From the NCBI GenBank assembly GCA_001799675.1, contig MGTX01000004.1, positions 65,712 to 106,392 on the forward strand: a DNA stretch of 40,681 bases. Reading direction: 5' to 3'. The position numbers and the translations under genes are program-made. The notes under the pieces were generated by a model. That model was not told the origin of the DNA, searched no databases, and saw only the letters and a list, made by a program, of their open reading frames with translations. This DNA is from Elusimicrobia bacterium GWA2_66_18. GTDB taxonomy: Bacteria > Elusimicrobiota > Elusimicrobia > UBA1565 > UBA9628. Below, piece by piece: positions 26,226 through 34,895 of this stretch (position 1 is the first letter of the stretch; every line of letters starts with the position of its first letter).

Positions 26226-26930
26226 ATGATCGACCTCTTCGGACTCAAGAAGCAGAATTTGGAGGAACCGCCTTACGACGGTGACCCTGAGCCCGCCCCG
26301 GAAGCCCCTCACGGCTCTCACCGCCTCTGGGCTTTCCTTCTCGTCCTGGACGCCGTCTTCGTCATCGTCTTCGGCGGCGCCGTCGCCGCGAAGGTCTACC
26401 AGCACTGGAAGACGCCAGCCCCCGTACCGGCGGCCGCGGCGACGGCGCGGCGACGCCCTGCCAAGGAACCGGCCAAACCCACGGAGCCATCCCCTTCCAC
26501 GACCACGGCCACGACCGCCGAACCCCCCAAGCCTCCAGAACCCGAGAAGCCGTCGCCGAATGAACCCAGAACCTCGCAACATGGCGGCGAGGCCCCCCGT
26601 CCTCCCAAACCTTCCCTCCTGACGAACGCTCCCAGACCCCACGAGACGCCCAAGCTCGCGGCAACCGCCCCCGCTGTCAAGACGGCCAAAGCCCTGCCGG
26701 TGGAATTCACGCTCCGCGCCGCGAACGCCAAGTCGGTCCAACTGGTCGGCGCTTTCATCGTGCGCGGCGGCCACAAGGACATGGCCAAGAAAGCCGATGG
26801 GACCTGGTCTCTGATCCTGTACCTCCATCCCGGACAATACCGCTACTTCTTCTCGGTGGACAAGAAGAAGATTCTCGACCCCGAGAATCCCCGTTCCAGC
26901 CGGGGCGCCTCTCTTCTGACGCTGCCTTGA
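26226..26930 (+). CDS. Membrane-anchored protein with proline-rich linker and CBM48/AMPK-type domain
   Basis: This 234-residue protein has a short cytoplasmic N-terminus, one membrane helix (about residues 33-58, WAFLLVLDAVFVIVFGGAVA), a long linker rich in Pro, Lys and Thr (about 65-155), and a C-terminal beta domain (about 158-234). The domain shows VEFTLRAANAKSVQLVGAF, DGTWSLILYLHPGQYRYFFS and VDKKKILDP, the typical pattern of glycogen-binding CBM48/AMPK1-CBM/isoamylase early-set domains. The topology places it in the periplasm. Its partner and ligand are unknown; some such domains serve protein-protein contacts rather than glycan binding. It has its own promoter and a hairpin after its stop. 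Confidence 0.72.
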   Translation: MIDLFGLKKQNLEEPPYDGDPEPAPEAPHGSHRLWAFLLVLDAVFVIVFGGAVAAKVYQHWKTPAPVPAAAATARRRPAKEPAKPTEPSPSTTTATTAEPPKPPEPEKPSPNEPRTSQHGGEAPRPPKPSLLTNAPRPHETPKLAATAPAVKTAKALPVEFTLRAANAKSVQLVGAFIVRGGHKDMAKKADGTWSLILYLHPGQYRYFFSVDKKKILDPENPRSSRGASLLTLP

Positions 26931-26932
26931 CG

Positions 26933-26967
26933 AGGCCTCCCCGGAGGGGGTCTTCTGTCTTGATTTT
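26933..26967 (+). terminator. Candidate intrinsic terminator after the CBM48-like gene
   Basis: AGGCCTCC (26933-26940) can pair with GGGGGTCT (26946-26953) over eight pairs, two of them G-T, with a five-base loop. A moderately T-rich tail ending in ATTTT follows. It begins two bases after the stop codon and overlaps the -35 of the next promoter. Confidence 0.4.
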
Positions 26968-26988
26968 GTAACACCACTGGGTTACACT
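26960..26988 (+). promoter_or_regulatory. Sigma70-type promoter of the kelch surface protein
   Basis: TTGATT (26960-26965) and TACACT (26983-26988) are separated by exactly 17 bp. The start would be near 26995, leaving a leader of about 24 bases before the ATG at 27019; no clear Shine-Dalgarno sequence is seen in it. Confidence 0.55.
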
Positions 26989-27018
26989 CCAGGCGTCCGC
27001 TGCGATTGCGGGCCATCA

Positions 27019-30000
27019 ATGAGGACCGGACCCACGACACGCCTCCTCGCCGCAGCGCTCGCCCCGGCGATCGTCTTTTTCGCGTCCCCCCGCGCGGCGG
27101 CGGCGACCGAGACGCGAAAGGCCCGCTACGCCCACACCGCGACCCTCCTGCCCACCGGCAATATCCTGCTCGCCGGCGGCATCGATGACGTCGAAACGAT
27201 CCTCAATACGACCGAATCCAAATTGACGGCCACGGCCACCACCTACCTGGACGGCCCCAACATGAACGCCGCGCGCTCCTCGCACACGGCCACGACGCTG
27301 ACCAACGGCTGCGTCCTCATCGCGGGCGGCTGGAACGGCACGACGGCCAACGCGGACGCCGATGTCTACGATCCGGCCACGGACGCCATCGTCACCAACA
27401 TCACCGGCCTCGGGAACCGCTACAACCACACCGCGACCCAGCTCAACAGCGGCAAGGTGCTCCTCTGCGGCGGCCAGAACAGCGCGGGAACAATCCTCGC
27501 GTCCTGCGTCCTCTTCACGCCCACGGGCGCGACGGGAAACAACTGCAGCGGAAGCTTCGCCGCGACCGGTTCCCTGCAGTTGGGCCGCACGCTGCATACG
27601 GCGGTCCTCCTCAAGGACGGCAAGGTCTGGTTCGCAGGCGGGCTAGCAACGAGCGGATTTACGCCGACGACCGAGCGCTATGATCCCGCCACGGACGGCT
27701 TCAACTCGGCCCAAACCTTGGCCGCGGCCCGCGTCTACCACACCGCGACGATGATGGGCGACGGCAAGGTCCTCGTCGCCGGCGGCTTCAACGGACAAGA
27801 AAAGCTCGGCAATATCGGCGTTCTCGACACGCTCGAGATTTACGACCCGGTCGCCAACGCCATCGTCCCCGGCCCGAAGCTTACAGCGCGGCGCCAGATG
27901 CACAGCGCGACCCTCGACTCCAACGGCGTCGTCGAGCTGTTCGGGGGCCTTGGCAACATCACGACGACCTACGTCGATCTCAGCGGCACCCTCGCCTCCG
28001 GCACTTTGAACGACGAATGGTTTCCTCCGAGCAGCGCCACCGGCTCCATCACCGGAACCAGCGCCGTGCTCCCGGTCGATTTCTACCTGAGCGCGGCCGT
28101 CGCCGGCAGGATCTCCGACGGCTACATCATGTTCTCCACCCCCTCGGCGACGTTCGCCTCGGGCGTAGCCTACTTCATCCCGGGCTTCGACGCGGCGAAC
28201 GGGCTGCGCTCGGACCTTAAGGGCGTGGCGGTCGACTGCGGCGGCGACGGCGTGTGCGGCCACATCGGCGCCAACTTGACGCTAACCCCCATGGGCGGCA
28301 CGGTCTATTTCACTCCCATGGACGTCTCGCCCAGCGGCAGCGCGAACGGCACCCTGACTTTTGGTACGACGCTGGGCGATGGGACAGGGGGTACCGTCAC
28401 ATCCGAGGCGCTGACCGGCGGCAACATCAACCTTACCATCATGACAATTGCGATGTCTCCGGAACTCAGCAACACCACCGTCCTGGCCGGCACGATCACG
28501 ATCACCGGCGGCACGATCGTCCAGGAGAGTTCATACACCGCCACGCTCACCGGCGGCGTCATCGGCATCCCGGCCGGCGCCTCGATCGACGACAGCGGAA
28601 ACCTTACGTTCACCCCGCGAATTCTCAACCTGACCGGCACGATCGCCTATACCGGCGCAGGCAACGGCCAGACGTTCACCGGCGCGCCGATGGACGTGCC
28701 TCAAGACGGCTCGACGGCGGACGCCTCCCTCACCGGCACCATGAGATACGTCGCCTCTGGGGCGGACCTGACCGGCGCGACCTTCACGGTCGACATCGCC
28801 ACCGTCGTCATCCGCCAAATGGTGTTCGGACAGGCAGAATACTACAATCCCCAGGCCAATCAAGCCTCGTTCACCCCTCCCAACGGCGAGTCCTTCGCGG
28901 ATCCGAGCATAGAAACTTTCGGCCACACCGCGACCCTTCTGCCCAACACCGACATATTAGTGGCCGGCGGCCGGGACTGCGTCATGCCCGGCTGCACGAG
29001 CTTCTCGGCTAAACGAATCCCCCCGGCGTTCCTAAAGCGCTACGACTTTACTTGGCTGCCCAGGGTGAGCAACTTCGGCGCCATGTCGGGCAGCCTGAAC
29101 ACGGCCCGCGCCTTCCACACGTCGACGCTCCTGCCGGACAACACCATCCTCGTCGCCGGCGGCACCAACGGCCCGAACGTGCTAGGCACCGCCGAGATCT
29201 ACGATATCGCCGACGGCACGTTCTCCCTGACGAATAGCCCCATGCGCGACGTGCGCGACCTCCACACCGCGACCCTTCTGCCCAACGGCCGCGTGCTGCT
29301 GGCGGGGGGATTTACGACCAACGCGACGAGCACCGGCTCGACGAATTCCGCGGAAATCTACTATCCGGACACCAAGGTCTTCATCCCGACCTCGGTGATG
29401 ATCTCCTCGCGCAGCAACCACACCGCCACGCTGCTGCCCGACGGCAACGCGATGGTCTTCGGCGGCTTCGGTCCCGGCGACATCATCACCGGCGCGGCGG
29501 AGATCTACTACTCGACGTCCGGCGCGTGGAAACCCTTGGCGTCGTCTACGGCGCGCGCCCTGCACACGGCCACGCTCCTCAAAGACGGCCGCCTGATGGT
29601 GGCCGGCGGCGTCAACTCGAGCGGCGTGCTGAGCACCGTCGAGGCCTACACTCCGGCGACGAACCTCTGGACCCCTCTGACTTCGATGCCGGTCGCGCTG
29701 CGTTCGCACTCGGCGACCCTTCTCTTCGACGGCCGCGTGCTCGTCGCCGGCGGCAATGACGGCTACGGCGAGGTCAACGCGTCCTACATCTACGACCCGG
29801 TGACCGACCTTTGGATCGCGACCTCGGCCCTCCCCCCTCTGGGCCAGCCGCGCTTCGGCCACACCGCGACGCTGCTGCCCGACGACACCGTGATGATCAG
29901 CGGCGGTTCGACGCGCTTGGGCCAGGTCCCCACGGCCACCGAGGTCTATCGCATCGACACGAGTTCCTGGGTGGCGACGGGCGGCCCCTTTACGGGGGGA

Positions 30001-32337
30001 GCGCGCGCCTACCACACGATGACGCTGGCCGCCGACGGCAGGATCTACGCGATCGGCGGAAGCGACGGCGTGATCGGCGGGGCGGGCACCTCGCTCTATA
30101 GCTCGGGGGAGCAGGGCTACTTCACATCCGACGCGGACCTATACACGAAAAACGCTCCGCCCAGCATCCGCCGCTCCACGATCACCTCGACGAGTTCCAT
30201 TTCGTTGCTGCCGGGCTCCAGCCTAAGCGTCAACGGCCTGAGGTTCCATGGCGGCACCGAGGCCAGCGGCGGGGGCTCGGGCCCCGCGAACTCATCGTAC
30301 AACTTCCCGCACCTGATTCTTCAGCAAACCGACGGAACGGGCTTCGTCGTCGACTTGACGAGTCCGATCTACAAGAACGCGGGCAACCAGGCGACCTTGG
30401 ACACCTCGCTCACCGTAACGCTTCCCCCGGTCGCGGCCCAACTGCCGACCGGCTGGTACCATATCCGCGTCGGCGCCAACGGCGTCTACTCCGAAGGCAC
30501 GCTCGTCCAAGCCGGCCCGGCCAAACCCGCCTCCGCCCCGACCGGGCTGACGGGCACGGTCCTCGGCATCTCATCGATCAGTTGGACTTGGAGCGGGCCG
30601 GCCGGAGTGGACGGCTACAATGTCTACCGGTCCTCCGACGGCGTCTTCATCGGAACTGCGGCCGCCGCCTCGTTTATCGAAACCGGCCTGCCTCCAAACA
30701 CCGCCTGTGGGGTCCTGGTCGCCGGCTACACGATCACCGGCGACGGCCCGACGGCCCAGTCCAGCGCGTTATTCACGCTGGCGCGCCCGGAGGTCAGCGG
30801 CGTCGTCGGAACCGCCGCCAGCGCGACCTCCATCGAATGGACGTGGGTCGATCCGGGCGGCACGCTGAGCTACAACGTCTACAACTCGACGACCGGCCAA
30901 CTCATCGGAAATTCCAACTCCAACACTTTCAGCGACACGGGACTGGGAGTGAACACCAACCGCGCGATCAAGGTCGCCGCGGTCACCGTGGAGGGCGAAG
31001 GCCTGCTCTCCGAGTCCGCCACCGTGTACACCCTCGCGAACGTTCCCGGCCCCATCAATCCCCTCGTTACGGGCCTCAGCACGGGCAGCTTCACCCTGGG
31101 CTGGACGAGCAACGGCAACCCCTTCGGAACCAATTACAAGGTCGACATCTACAGCGTAGACAGGACGACCATCGCCTTCAGCACCAGCACCACGGACGTC
31201 CTGCTGGGCATCTCCGGCCTCAATGCGTCCGAACTCGAGTTCATCGACATCTACGCCCTCAACGGCGACGCCATCGCCTCCGCGACGATGCTCGACGTCA
31301 TCGGCGTAGCGCCGTCGACCTACACGCGCGCCAACCCGCCAGCCGACCTCAAGGTCCTCGGTACGACCCCCTTCTCCGTCTCGGTCGCCTGGGACAATAA
31401 CAGCAACCCCAGCAACGTGCCCTACCAGGTCACCTACTCGACCGACAAGTTCGCGACCCATATCGCCACGGCCGTGCCGTTCGCCGCGGGCTTCAACGGG
31501 TCTGCGGCCACGATCACGGGACTGCTCACTTCGACCACCTACTGGGTGAGGGTCGTGGCGCGAAATCCCTACGGCCACGAGACCTCGTTCTCCGGCATCG
31601 TCTCGACGATCACCTTCAACGGGGGCGCCGCGCTCGGCGCGCTGGCGGGTCCGCTCGAACCCAACCATGACTCCCAGATCGAGGGCACCATCACCATCGG
31701 AGCGTCGCCCGGCTACCGCACCATCGACTTCCGCTCACCGAGCGGCGCCTTCCCGTCGGAAGTCACCCTCACCATCTCGTCCTACGACGCGACCGTCCCT
31801 TTCTCTCTCTGCCCCAGCGGCGTCAACATCGCGTTAAGACTGAACGTCGTCCCGGCCCTCCAGCCGAACAAACCGGTTTACCTGACCGCCTCCTACGCGC
31901 CGGCGGAACTGGGGGCAATCGCCCCCGAGCGCGCCGTGCTCATGCGCTACGAGCCCACGAGCGGCTCTTGCGTGCCGCTGGAGACCGTCTTCGACGGCAA
32001 GAGCCGGACCTTCCGCGCCCGGTTGAACCATTTCTCCCTCTACCAGATCGCCCAGATTTCCCTGGCGACCAGCGCGGAGACGGCACGAGTCTTCCCGAAC
32101 CCCTACCGCGCCGCCACCGACGGCTACGTCACCGTCGACAACGTCCCTCCTCTCTCCCGCGTGCGCGTGCTGACGCTGCGCGGCGAGACGATCCTAGACC
32201 AGACGGCCAACGCTTCCGGCATCCTGACGTGGAGCGCGACCAACGGCGCGGGCCGCAGCGTGGCCAGCGGCCTTTACCTCGTCGTCGTCGAATCCGGCGA
32301 CACGAAGAAGATCCTCAAGCTGGCGGTGGTCCGGTGA
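27019..32337 (+). CDS. Giant exported kelch-repeat / FN3 protein with FlgD-like C-terminal domain
   Basis: This 1772-residue protein has a signal peptide (to about residue 30). Kelch-type repeats follow the pattern HTATLLPxGxxLxAGG; I count fourteen, six at about residues 34-314 and eight at about 634-1034, suggesting two beta-propellers. Between them (about 316-630) is a Gly/Thr-rich beta region with an internal duplication. After the second propeller come a galactose-oxidase-like E-set (about 1045-1168), four FN3-like domains (about 1171-1534), a region ending LNHFSLYQIAQ (about 1675) and a FlgD-Ig-like module (about 1688-1772, ARVFPNPYRAA, then ASGLYLVVVES and LKLAVVR). Catalytic copper ligands of galactose oxidase are not evident. 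A surface adhesin or glycan-binding role is likely. Its end overlaps a PorV-like gene. Confidence 0.85.
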   Translation: MRTGPTTRLLAAALAPAIVFFASPRAAAATETRKARYAHTATLLPTGNILLAGGIDDVETILNTTESKLTATATTYLDGPNMNAARSSHTATTLTNGCVLIAGGWNGTTANADADVYDPATDAIVTNITGLGNRYNHTATQLNSGKVLLCGGQNSAGTILASCVLFTPTGATGNNCSGSFAATGSLQLGRTLHTAVLLKDGKVWFAGGLATSGFTPTTERYDPATDGFNSAQTLAAARVYHTATMMGDGKVLVAGGFNGQEKLGNIGVLDTLEIYDPVANAIVPGPKLTARRQMHSATLDSNGVVELFGGLGNITTTYVDLSGTLASGTLNDEWFPPSSATGSITGTSAVLPVDFYLSAAVAGRISDGYIMFSTPSATFASGVAYFIPGFDAANGLRSDLKGVAVDCGGDGVCGHIGANLTLTPMGGTVYFTPMDVSPSGSANGTLTFGTTLGDGTGGTVTSEALTGGNINLTIMTIAMSPELSNTTVLAGTITITGGTIVQESSYTATLTGGVIGIPAGASIDDSGNLTFTPRILNLTGTIAYTGAGNGQTFTGAPMDVPQDGSTADASLTGTMRYVASGADLTGATFTVDIATVVIRQMVFGQAEYYNPQANQASFTPPNGESFADPSIETFGHTATLLPNTDILVAGGRDCVMPGCTSFSAKRIPPAFLKRYDFTWLPRVSNFGAMSGSLNTARAFHTSTLLPDNTILVAGGTNGPNVLGTAEIYDIADGTFSLTNSPMRDVRDLHTATLLPNGRVLLAGGFTTNATSTGSTNSAEIYYPDTKVFIPTSVMISSRSNHTATLLPDGNAMVFGGFGPGDIITGAAEIYYSTSGAWKPLASSTARALHTATLLKDGRLMVAGGVNSSGVLSTVEAYTPATNLWTPLTSMPVALRSHSATLLFDGRVLVAGGNDGYGEVNASYIYDPVTDLWIATSALPPLGQPRFGHTATLLPDDTVMISGGSTRLGQVPTATEVYRIDTSSWVATGGPFTGGARAYHTMTLAADGRIYAIGGSDGVIGGAGTSLYSSGEQGYFTSDADLYTKNAPPSIRRSTITSTSSISLLPGSSLSVNGLRFHGGTEASGGGSGPANSSYNFPHLILQQTDGTGFVVDLTSPIYKNAGNQATLDTSLTVTLPPVAAQLPTGWYHIRVGANGVYSEGTLVQAGPAKPASAPTGLTGTVLGISSISWTWSGPAGVDGYNVYRSSDGVFIGTAAAASFIETGLPPNTACGVLVAGYTITGDGPTAQSSALFTLARPEVSGVVGTAASATSIEWTWVDPGGTLSYNVYNSTTGQLIGNSNSNTFSDTGLGVNTNRAIKVAAVTVEGEGLLSESATVYTLANVPGPINPLVTGLSTGSFTLGWTSNGNPFGTNYKVDIYSVDRTTIAFSTSTTDVLLGISGLNASELEFIDIYALNGDAIASATMLDVIGVAPSTYTRANPPADLKVLGTTPFSVSVAWDNNSNPSNVPYQVTYSTDKFATHIATAVPFAAGFNGSAATITGLLTSTTYWVRVVARNPYGHETSFSGIVSTITFNGGAALGALAGPLEPNHDSQIEGTITIGASPGYRTIDFRSPSGAFPSEVTLTISSYDATVPFSLCPSGVNIALRLNVVPALQPNKPVYLTASYAPAELGAIAPERAVLMRYEPTSGSCVPLETVFDGKSRTFRARLNHFSLYQIAQISLATSAETARVFPNPYRAATDGYVTVDNVPPLSRVRVLTLRGETILDQTANASGILTWSATNGAGRSVASGLYLVVVESGDTKKILKLAVVR
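28315..28815 (+). repeat. Duplicated domain inside the kelch protein insert
   Basis: Two related segments can be aligned: one from 28315 (PMDVSPSGSANGTLTFG, later LTGGNINLTIMTIAM) and one from about 28687 (PMDVPQDGSTADASLTG, later LTGATFTVDIATVVI). The copies are diverged at protein level and not obvious at DNA level, so the duplication is old. Confidence 0.5.
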
Positions 32338-33320
32338 GGAGGTTCCTCGTCGCCGTCCTGCTCGCCGGCTCGCCGCTGACGGCAGGAGCCGTCGACTTCA
32401 GCCGCGGCTCCATCGGGACGGCCGGTTCCGAGTTCCTGCTCTTCGACACCAGCGCGCGAGGCATCGCCATGGGCGGCGCCATGACGGCCGTCACCAACGA
32501 CGCCGCCTCCCTCTATTGGAACCCCGCGGGACTCTCTCAGATCCCGCGCATGTCGGCGACCTTCATGTACGCCAGGCACGTGGCGGACATCTCCTACAGC
32601 GCCGGGGCCGTCGCCCAGCGCGTCAACGACGCCACGGTCATCGGCGCGGGCGTGCGCTACCTGGACGCGGGAAGCATCGCTCTCACCGACCTCGACGGCC
32701 GCAGCGGCGGCAGCTTCAACCCGCGCTCCTACGTCGCAGAACTGGGCTGGGGACAGGCGATCTACGACCTCTCCGACAGCGAGATGGATGTGACGATGGG
32801 CGTGGCCGCCAAGGCCATCCGGACCGACCTCGGCGCCGGCATCGCCAACGGCTACGGGGGCGACATCGGCGTGCAATCCCGCTTCTATACGTCGGCGCGC
32901 AGCTACGACATCGCCCTGACCCTCCAGAACCTCGGCATCGGCCAGAAGTTCAACCGCACCCGAGACAACATGCCCGCCCGCGCGCGCCTCGGCGGCGCGA
33001 TGAGACCTATTCGCCCGCTCACCCTCTCCGCCGAGGTCATCGCCCCCATCAACGACGCGCCCCACGGCGCCGCGGGCGCCGAGTACACGACCGAGGTTGA
33101 CCGGACCATCAAGGCCGCGGCGCGTCTGGGTTTCAATTCCATGACTTACGAGTCTCTCGGAGTCGCTTCCTGCGTCAGCTTCGGTCTCGGCCTGTCCGTC
33201 TCCGACCTCAGCTTCGACTACACATTCGTGCCGATGGGAGTGCTCGGCAGCCAGACCCATCGCGTCTCTCTCAGCTACAACCTCCCCGCCAAGGTCTCGC
33301 GGCGTTACCGCGAGAGATAA
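32334..33320 (+). CDS. PorV/PorQ family outer-membrane protein, copy 2
   Basis: This 328-residue protein starts at GTG 32334, overlapping the kelch-protein stop (GTGA); the start gives a proper signal peptide, VRRFLVAVLLAGSPLTAGA. The N-terminal signature AMGGAMTAVTNDAASLYWNPAGL (residues about 43-65; GG, D and NPAGL conserved) is that of PorV/PorQ-type barrels, and the copy at 13338-14324 has the same length. Both follow a giant exported protein with a FlgD-like end. By analogy with Bacteroidota PorV it may receive or anchor that protein at the outer membrane. It is followed two bases later by a coiled-coil protein gene, absent from the first copy of the module. Confidence 0.85.
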   Translation: MRRFLVAVLLAGSPLTAGAVDFSRGSIGTAGSEFLLFDTSARGIAMGGAMTAVTNDAASLYWNPAGLSQIPRMSATFMYARHVADISYSAGAVAQRVNDATVIGAGVRYLDAGSIALTDLDGRSGGSFNPRSYVAELGWGQAIYDLSDSEMDVTMGVAAKAIRTDLGAGIANGYGGDIGVQSRFYTSARSYDIALTLQNLGIGQKFNRTRDNMPARARLGGAMRPIRPLTLSAEVIAPINDAPHGAAGAEYTTEVDRTIKAAARLGFNSMTYESLGVASCVSFGLGLSVSDLSFDYTFVPMGVLGSQTHRVSLSYNLPAKVSRRYRER

Positions 33321-33322
33321 CC

Positions 33323-34849
33323 GTGGAGCGCTTCGACCCATCCCAAGAGCCTCCCCGTCGGGCGCCGCCCGCTCCACCGCGGCCCGAGTGGCTCAAGCCG
33401 GAGTCCGCGACGGCGCCCAACGCGGCTCAGACGCCGATGATGGACTTCTTCCAACGTCGCGTGGAGGCCCTGGAGAGAGACCTCGTCGCGGAACGCGAGC
33501 GCGCCTCAGCGGCCCGGGGGCTGCTCGCTCAGCAGGAAGCCCTCAAGTCCGAGGTGGAGACGCACCTCAAGTCTCTCACCGACCAGCTCCGGCGCGAGAA
33601 GATCGAACGGGAGGGCGCCGAAGCCGGCATGCACGCGCGCGGCCGCATCGAACAGCTTGAGAAGCGCCTCGACGAGATGAACGCCACCTTCGCCCAGCTC
33701 CTCAAGGAGGCCGTGGCGCGCCGCGACGCGGACGGCCCAGCGGCGGGGGCCCCTGCCGTCGAACTCTTCTCCTCCCTGGTCTTGAAAGTCGAGAAGCTGG
33801 CCGAGCGCCCGCCCCAGGACGAGAAGATTTTCGAGGAGAGAGTCGGCCGCCGCCTCGACGAGCTCGGCCAGAGCATGGCGCGCGCACTGGACGACTGGAG
33901 ACGCTCCCAGGAGACCGAACGAAAGCGCCTCGATGAACGCATGGAGGCCATGGCCCGCGAACGGGGCGACCTGGCCCGCCACTGGGAAGACCAGGCCCGC
34001 GCCCTGCGGGATGATCAGGCCAAGGAGCGCGCGGCGCGGGACTGCGAGATATCGCGCCAGGTCTCAGCGCTGGCCTCGCGCCTCGAGATTCTCGCCGGCG
34101 AGCAGAAGCTCTCGGCCCAGGGCGCGGGGGACGTCAGTCAAGCCGTGGGACGAATCGTCTCCATCTTGACCGCCACGCCCAAAACGAAGGACGCGCTCAT
34201 CGTCGAGCTCGAGGCGGAGAAAGAGGAACTGCGCCGCGTCTTGAACGACCGCCAGGAGTCCCTGCGCCGCTTCGCCGGGGAGCGCCGAGAAGTCGAAAAG
34301 TCCATGGGCGAAAGCCTGGTGCGCCTCAGCGCAGAATTGGAGGAAGAGCGCGCCCGCACCCGCGCCGCCGAGGCCCGGGGCTGCGCGTTCCTGGGGGAAA
34401 TCGAAATCCTCAAGGCCCGCCTGGCCCGTCTGGACGACCTCGAGCGCGCCGTCAAGGATCGCGACGACCGCATCTTCGCCCTCTGCGCCGAGCGCGACGA
34501 ACTGGCGCGTTCCCTCGTGTCCGAGGCCCAGAAGGTCCGCGCGGGCATCGAAGAGCGCCGAGCCGCCGACGCCGAGGCGCAGTCCCGCGCGGGCCTGTTG
34601 AGCAAGCGCCTGGAGGAGGAGGCCGCCCGTCGCGCCCTCATCGAGCTTTCCGCGACGGACGCCCGAACCCGCTTGGCGACCATGGGCGAACAGATCTCCC
34701 GCGCCTGCCAGGAGCGCGACGCCGTCACGCTCCGCTTCTCCGAATGGGAGAAGGAGCGCCAGCGACTCCTCGAGACCCTGCGCAAGAAGGACGAGATGAT
34801 CGCCCTCCTGTCCTCCACCTTCCAGGGCGTCCTCAAGAAAGACTCCTGA
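33323..34849 (+). CDS. Cytoplasmic coiled-coil protein of unknown function
   Basis: This 508-residue protein starts at a GTG two bases after the PorV-like stop. It begins with a proline-rich stretch (about residues 6-30) and is then almost wholly charged coiled coil (about 45-505), rich in Glu, Arg, Ala and Leu, with short breaks near 145 and 275. There is no signal peptide or membrane helix, so it should be cytoplasmic. No enzyme motif is visible. Long coiled coils act as scaffolds, tethers or cytoskeletal elements; position suggests a link with the surface-protein/PorV pair upstream, but as a cytoplasmic protein it would need an inner-membrane partner. Confidence 0.75.
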   Translation: MERFDPSQEPPRRAPPAPPRPEWLKPESATAPNAAQTPMMDFFQRRVEALERDLVAERERASAARGLLAQQEALKSEVETHLKSLTDQLRREKIEREGAEAGMHARGRIEQLEKRLDEMNATFAQLLKEAVARRDADGPAAGAPAVELFSSLVLKVEKLAERPPQDEKIFEERVGRRLDELGQSMARALDDWRRSQETERKRLDERMEAMARERGDLARHWEDQARALRDDQAKERAARDCEISRQVSALASRLEILAGEQKLSAQGAGDVSQAVGRIVSILTATPKTKDALIVELEAEKEELRRVLNDRQESLRRFAGERREVEKSMGESLVRLSAELEEERARTRAAEARGCAFLGEIEILKARLARLDDLERAVKDRDDRIFALCAERDELARSLVSEAQKVRAGIEERRAADAEAQSRAGLLSKRLEEEAARRALIELSATDARTRLATMGEQISRACQERDAVTLRFSEWEKERQRLLETLRKKDEMIALLSSTFQGVLKKDS

Positions 34850-34895
34850 CCCTTACCTCCATCTTCGCGAGACTTTTGATAAGATGGAGGCGACC

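Noticed and set aside
31968..32333. Upstream extension of the second PorV-like frame
   Set aside because: The residues are an Arg/Pro-rich shadow of the kelch gene; GTG 32334 gives a proper signal peptide.
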